Under the pieces are notes generated by a model. The model searched no databases, had not been told where the DNA came from, and saw nothing but the letters and a program-made list of their open reading frames with translations. The position numbers were made by a program, and so were the translations under genes. From contig CAZAQS010000092.1 in NCBI GenBank assembly GCA_964486825.1, forward strand, positions 1-17,190: 17,190 bases of DNA. The letters are read 5' to 3'. The stretch's first letter is position 1, and every line of letters begins with the position of its first letter. Shown in pieces: positions 15,094 through 17,190 of this stretch. The DNA is from CAZAQS01 sp964486825. Lineage in GTDB: Bacteria; Chloroflexota; Anaerolineae; Anaerolineales; UBA4823.

Positions 15094-15556
15094 CCATTTA
15101 CCCAGGCTAATCTTGCGCCTGCTTCGCCAGCCGCCCAGAGCTGCCTACGCTTTAGGGCTCGGGCCCCTTCTTGGCAGACTGGTGCTGCTCCTGACAACCA
15201 CCGGGCGCAAATCAGGCTTGCCACGCGTCACACCCCTCCAGTATGAGGAGCTAAACGGCTCATACTATCTGGGCTCAGCACGCGGCCAGTCCGCGGATTG
15301 GTTCCGAAACATCCTGGCAGAGCCGCGCGTGGAAGTGCGTGTGAAAGGGCGACGCTTTTCCTGCCTGGCGCGGCCGGTGACAGATCCTCAACAGATTGCC
15401 GATTTCCTCGAGCTGCGCCTGAAACGCCACCCTCGTATGGTCGGAGCTATGCTAAAAAGCGAGGGATTACCTGACCTTCACAGCCGGGAGCAGCTGGAGG
15501 TATTCGCTTCGCGGCTGGCGCTGGTTATCCTCGATCCCCCGGACCAGGCAGCATAA
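15083..15556 (+). CDS. Deazaflavin (F420)-dependent nitroreductase-family protein
   Basis: With the start at 15083 the protein has 157 residues, typical of the Ddn-like split-beta-barrel family that uses reduced cofactor F420 to reduce quinones or nitro compounds. The signature LTTTGRKSGLPRVTPL (37-52) leads into YLGSARGQSADWFRNILAEPRVEV (62-85), the pattern of cofactor-phosphate and ring contacts in this family. A hydrophobic N-terminal segment (about 1-38, with LRLLRQ and GPLLGRLVLLL) fits the membrane-associated members. Whether this organism makes F420 cannot be seen here; related proteins may use flavin or heme instead. The gene overlaps the GNAT fragment by 11 nt. It ends 39 nt before the AIM24 gene. 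Confidence 0.83.
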   Translation: MAFNHLPRLILRLLRQPPRAAYALGLGPLLGRLVLLLTTTGRKSGLPRVTPLQYEELNGSYYLGSARGQSADWFRNILAEPRVEVRVKGRRFSCLARPVTDPQQIADFLELRLKRHPRMVGAMLKSEGLPDLHSREQLEVFASRLALVILDPPDQAA

Positions 15557-15562
15557 TATAAT
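15557..15562 (+). promoter_or_regulatory. Possible -10 box upstream of the AIM24 gene
   Basis: A perfect TATAAT begins right after the oxidoreductase stop codon, leaving a leader of about 27 nt with the ribosome site GGAGG (15586-15590) before ATG 15596. No convincing -35 box lies 16-18 nt upstream, so this may be chance and the gene may be read from upstream. Confidence 0.3.
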
Positions 15563-15595
15563 CATCCCATTCCCAAACGATTAACGGAGGTTGAT

Positions 15596-16288
15596 ATGTC
15601 CTACTCGATCGCTGATTTTGTCCACCGCACGGCTCAAGATAGCGCCGCGAACAACCCCTTCGAGCTCGAAAACGACTACTTGCTGGAGATCAATCTGAAC
15701 GGTCGTGTCTGGGCGAAAGCCGGATCGATGATCGCCTATACCGGTAATGTTCGATTCACACGCGAAGGAATGCTGGAGCACGGTGTTGGGAAAGCATTGA
15801 AGAAGATGGTTTCCGGGGAAGGCACAACCCTTATGAAAGTCGAGGGACAGGGACGGGTTTACCTGGCGGACAAAGGCAAGAAGGTCCAGGTTTTAAATTT
15901 GCAGAAGGAAACCATTTTCGTTAACGGCAATGACTTGCTGGCCTTTGAAAGCAACGTTGAATGGGATATCAAGATGATGCGTCGGATGGCTGGCTTGATG
16001 GCAGGCGGGCTCTTCAACGTTCGCCTTTCCGGCCCGGGTATGGTGGCCATAACCACTCACTATGACCCGCTGACGCTCCAGGTAACTCCCGGCCAGGTTG
16101 TCTACACCGATCCAAATGCCACCGTAGCCTGGTCTGGGTCGCTGGCGCCGGATATAAGGACGGATATCTCGTTCAAAACTTTCCTTGGGCGTGGCAGCGG
16201 TGAATCCATCCAGCTCAAGTTTGAAGGCAACGGATGGGTTGTGCTGCAGCCTTTCGAGGAAGTCTATTTCCAATCCAAGGAGAATTAA
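15596..16288 (+). CDS. AIM24 family protein
   Basis: A 230-residue protein of the AIM24 family (bacterial relatives of yeast mitochondrial Aim24). Seen in order: FELENDYLLEINLNGRVWAKAGSMIAY (about 22-48), EGTTLMKVEGQGRVYLAD, ETIFVNGNDLLAFE, GLFNVRLSGPGMVAITTHYDP, and the end QVVYTDPNATVAWSGSL with GESIQLKFEGNGWVVLQP. The fold is a repeated beta-sandwich resembling the tryptophan-RNA-binding attenuation protein. The biochemical role of bacterial members is not established. There is no signal peptide or membrane helix. GGAGG (15586-15590) fixes the start. The methyltransferase gene begins 5 nt after its stop. Confidence 0.9.
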   Translation: MSYSIADFVHRTAQDSAANNPFELENDYLLEINLNGRVWAKAGSMIAYTGNVRFTREGMLEHGVGKALKKMVSGEGTTLMKVEGQGRVYLADKGKKVQVLNLQKETIFVNGNDLLAFESNVEWDIKMMRRMAGLMAGGLFNVRLSGPGMVAITTHYDPLTLQVTPGQVVYTDPNATVAWSGSLAPDIRTDISFKTFLGRGSGESIQLKFEGNGWVVLQPFEEVYFQSKEN

Positions 16289-16293
16289 TATTA

Positions 16294-17076
16294 ATGTCCC
16301 CCTCCATGGATTACTCTCAGTTGGCAAACCTGTACGATACGTATGCCAACTTCACCATCGATATTCCATTTTTCCTGAACGAAGCCCGGCAGCAAGGCGG
16401 CGGCGAAATCCTGGAATTGATGTCCGGAACAGGTCGTGTTTCCCTGCCACTGATCGAGGGCGGCCTCAAGCTGACCTGCGTGGACAGCTCTCCTCAGATG
16501 TTGGACATTCTGAGGGAAAAGCTGGCTGCCCGCAATTTACATGCTCGAGTTGTGGAAATGGATGTATGCCAGCTGGAACTGGGTACGCAATATGACCTGA
16601 TCTTCTTACCGTTCAACTCCTTTTCCGAGCTGATCAGCTCGAACGACCAGATGGCAGCTCTAAGCAGGATCCAAGCGCACCTCGCGCCACAGGGGAAATT
16701 TATCTGTACCCTGCATAACCCCACCATCCGCCTCAGGCAGGTGGATGGGCAACTGCGCCTGTGGAGCAACAACTTGCTACCGAATAGTTCCAGCAATCTG
16801 CTTCTTTGGGGAGCAGAGAAATACCAGCCTGACCAAGGCATTGTCAATGGCATACAGCTCTTTGAAACCTACGACCACCAGGGGCTGCTCCAGTCCAGGC
16901 GTATGACAGAAATCCGCTTTGCTGTCATCGAGAAGGAGGCCTTCGAACACATGGCTGGCCAGGCCGGTTTTTCGGCCAGCGCCCTGTACGGCGATTACGC
17001 CTATACCAACTTTTCCCCGGCCCTCAGCCCTTATATGATCTATATTTTGAAACACCAGGAGGGCGGAAAGGATTGA
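16294..17076 (+). CDS. Class I SAM-dependent methyltransferase
   Basis: With the start at 16294 the protein has 260 residues. SAM-binding motif I is ILELMSGTGRVSLPL (39-53). The second-strand acidic residue is D64 in CVDSSPQML, and motif IV is YDLIFLPFNSF (100-110), followed by the helix-strand pair around LAPQGKFICTLHNP. The N-terminal MDYSQLANLYDTYA is the usual lead-in helix. The C-terminal half (GIVNGIQLFETYDHQG onward) is a beta-rich substrate-binding part ending in YGDYAYTNFSPALSPYMIYILK. The acceptor substrate cannot be predicted. The frame is open further up to 16234 inside the AIM24 gene, but AAGGAG (16277-16282) supports ATG 16294. Probably co-transcribed with AIM24. Confidence 0.88.
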   Translation: MSPSMDYSQLANLYDTYANFTIDIPFFLNEARQQGGGEILELMSGTGRVSLPLIEGGLKLTCVDSSPQMLDILREKLAARNLHARVVEMDVCQLELGTQYDLIFLPFNSFSELISSNDQMAALSRIQAHLAPQGKFICTLHNPTIRLRQVDGQLRLWSNNLLPNSSSNLLLWGAEKYQPDQGIVNGIQLFETYDHQGLLQSRRMTEIRFAVIEKEAFEHMAGQAGFSASALYGDYAYTNFSPALSPYMIYILKHQEGGKD

Positions 17077-17099
17077 TGACAATCGAATTCGAATAATCC

Positions 17100-17127
17100 T
17101 TGACCAAATCGTTTTAATGAGTAGAAT
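17100..17127 (+). promoter_or_regulatory. Promoter of the tRNA-Leu gene
   Basis: TTGACC (17100-17105), a 16-nt spacer, then TAGAAT (17122-17127). Both boxes match the sigma-70 consensus at 5 of 6 positions. The start would be near 17134, just before the mature tRNA 5' end at 17136, so the precursor would have a very short 5' leader. Confidence 0.65.
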
Positions 17128-17135
17128 ATACGAGC

Positions 17136-17190
17136 GGGGCTGTGGCGGAACAGGCAGACGCAGGGGACTTAAAATCCTCCGGGCTAAACA
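17136..17190 (+). tRNA. tRNA-Leu(UAA), 5' part (3' end outside window)
   Basis: GGGGCTG (17136-17142) is the 5' strand of the acceptor stem, followed by T8-G9 and a D arm GCGGAACAGGCAGACGC typical of leucine tRNAs. The anticodon stem GGGGA (17163-17167) pairs with TCCTC (17175-17179), one G-U pair included. It encloses the loop CTTAAAA with anticodon TAA at 17170-17172, which reads UUA. The long variable arm begins at CGGGC. The rest, including the T arm and the acceptor 3' strand, lies beyond the right edge. Confidence 0.93.

Noticed and set aside
1..17190. Mobile element, CRISPR array or defence system
   Set aside because: No transposase, integrase, direct-repeat array, toxin-antitoxin pair or defence-type nuclease/helicase is visible; genes belong to housekeeping or metabolic families.

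Overview
The window looks like a stretch of chromosome from a moderately GC-rich bacterium, most likely a member of the Chloroflexota (Anaerolineae-like). That placement is an inference from the protein sequences and the gene mix: Rex, an MreB-like protein beside ATP synthase genes, an F420-type oxidoreductase, a DUF3786 protein and an AIM24 protein. No marker gene settles it. I see no insertion sequence, CRISPR array, phage gene or integrase. Apart from rex, every gene reads on the + strand, and no gap without a gene exceeds 300 bases.

Left part (1-7120): the C-terminal end of pyrroline-5-carboxylate reductase (proC), then an M42 family metallo-aminopeptidase with its own likely promoter. 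Next comes an ATP synthase F1 cluster in the order alpha, gamma, beta, epsilon (atpA-atpG-atpD-atpC), followed 9 nt later by an MreB-like actin homologue that has lost conserved nucleotide-site residues. No F0 gene (a, c, b) and no delta gene is present. The alpha subunit carries an insert of about 50 residues.

Middle (7121-9865): rex, the NADH-sensing repressor, reads leftward, and the Obg GTPase and nadD (NAD biosynthesis) read rightward. The shared 188-bp gap holds a well-formed Rex operator on top of the rex promoter. The obg start codon lies only 8 nt after a TATAAT box, which suggests a leaderless transcript.

Right part (9945-17190): a run of accessory metabolic genes. These are two unrelated MFS transporters, a D-2-hydroxyacid dehydrogenase (glyoxylate/hydroxypyruvate reductase type), a DUF3786 protein, a Cys-based protein phosphatase, a deazaflavin (F420)-dependent nitroreductase-family protein, an AIM24 protein and a SAM-dependent methyltransferase. 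Between them lie a clear C-terminal fragment of a GNAT acetyltransferase, a possible second gene remnant and a possible 43-residue membrane peptide. The window ends inside a tRNA-Leu(UAA) gene with a good promoter.

Most of the content is housekeeping. I do not see a convincing new multi-gene system. The most unusual points are the MreB-like protein without canonical active-site residues in the atp cluster, the insert in AtpA, and the layout of the rex/obg/nadD control region.
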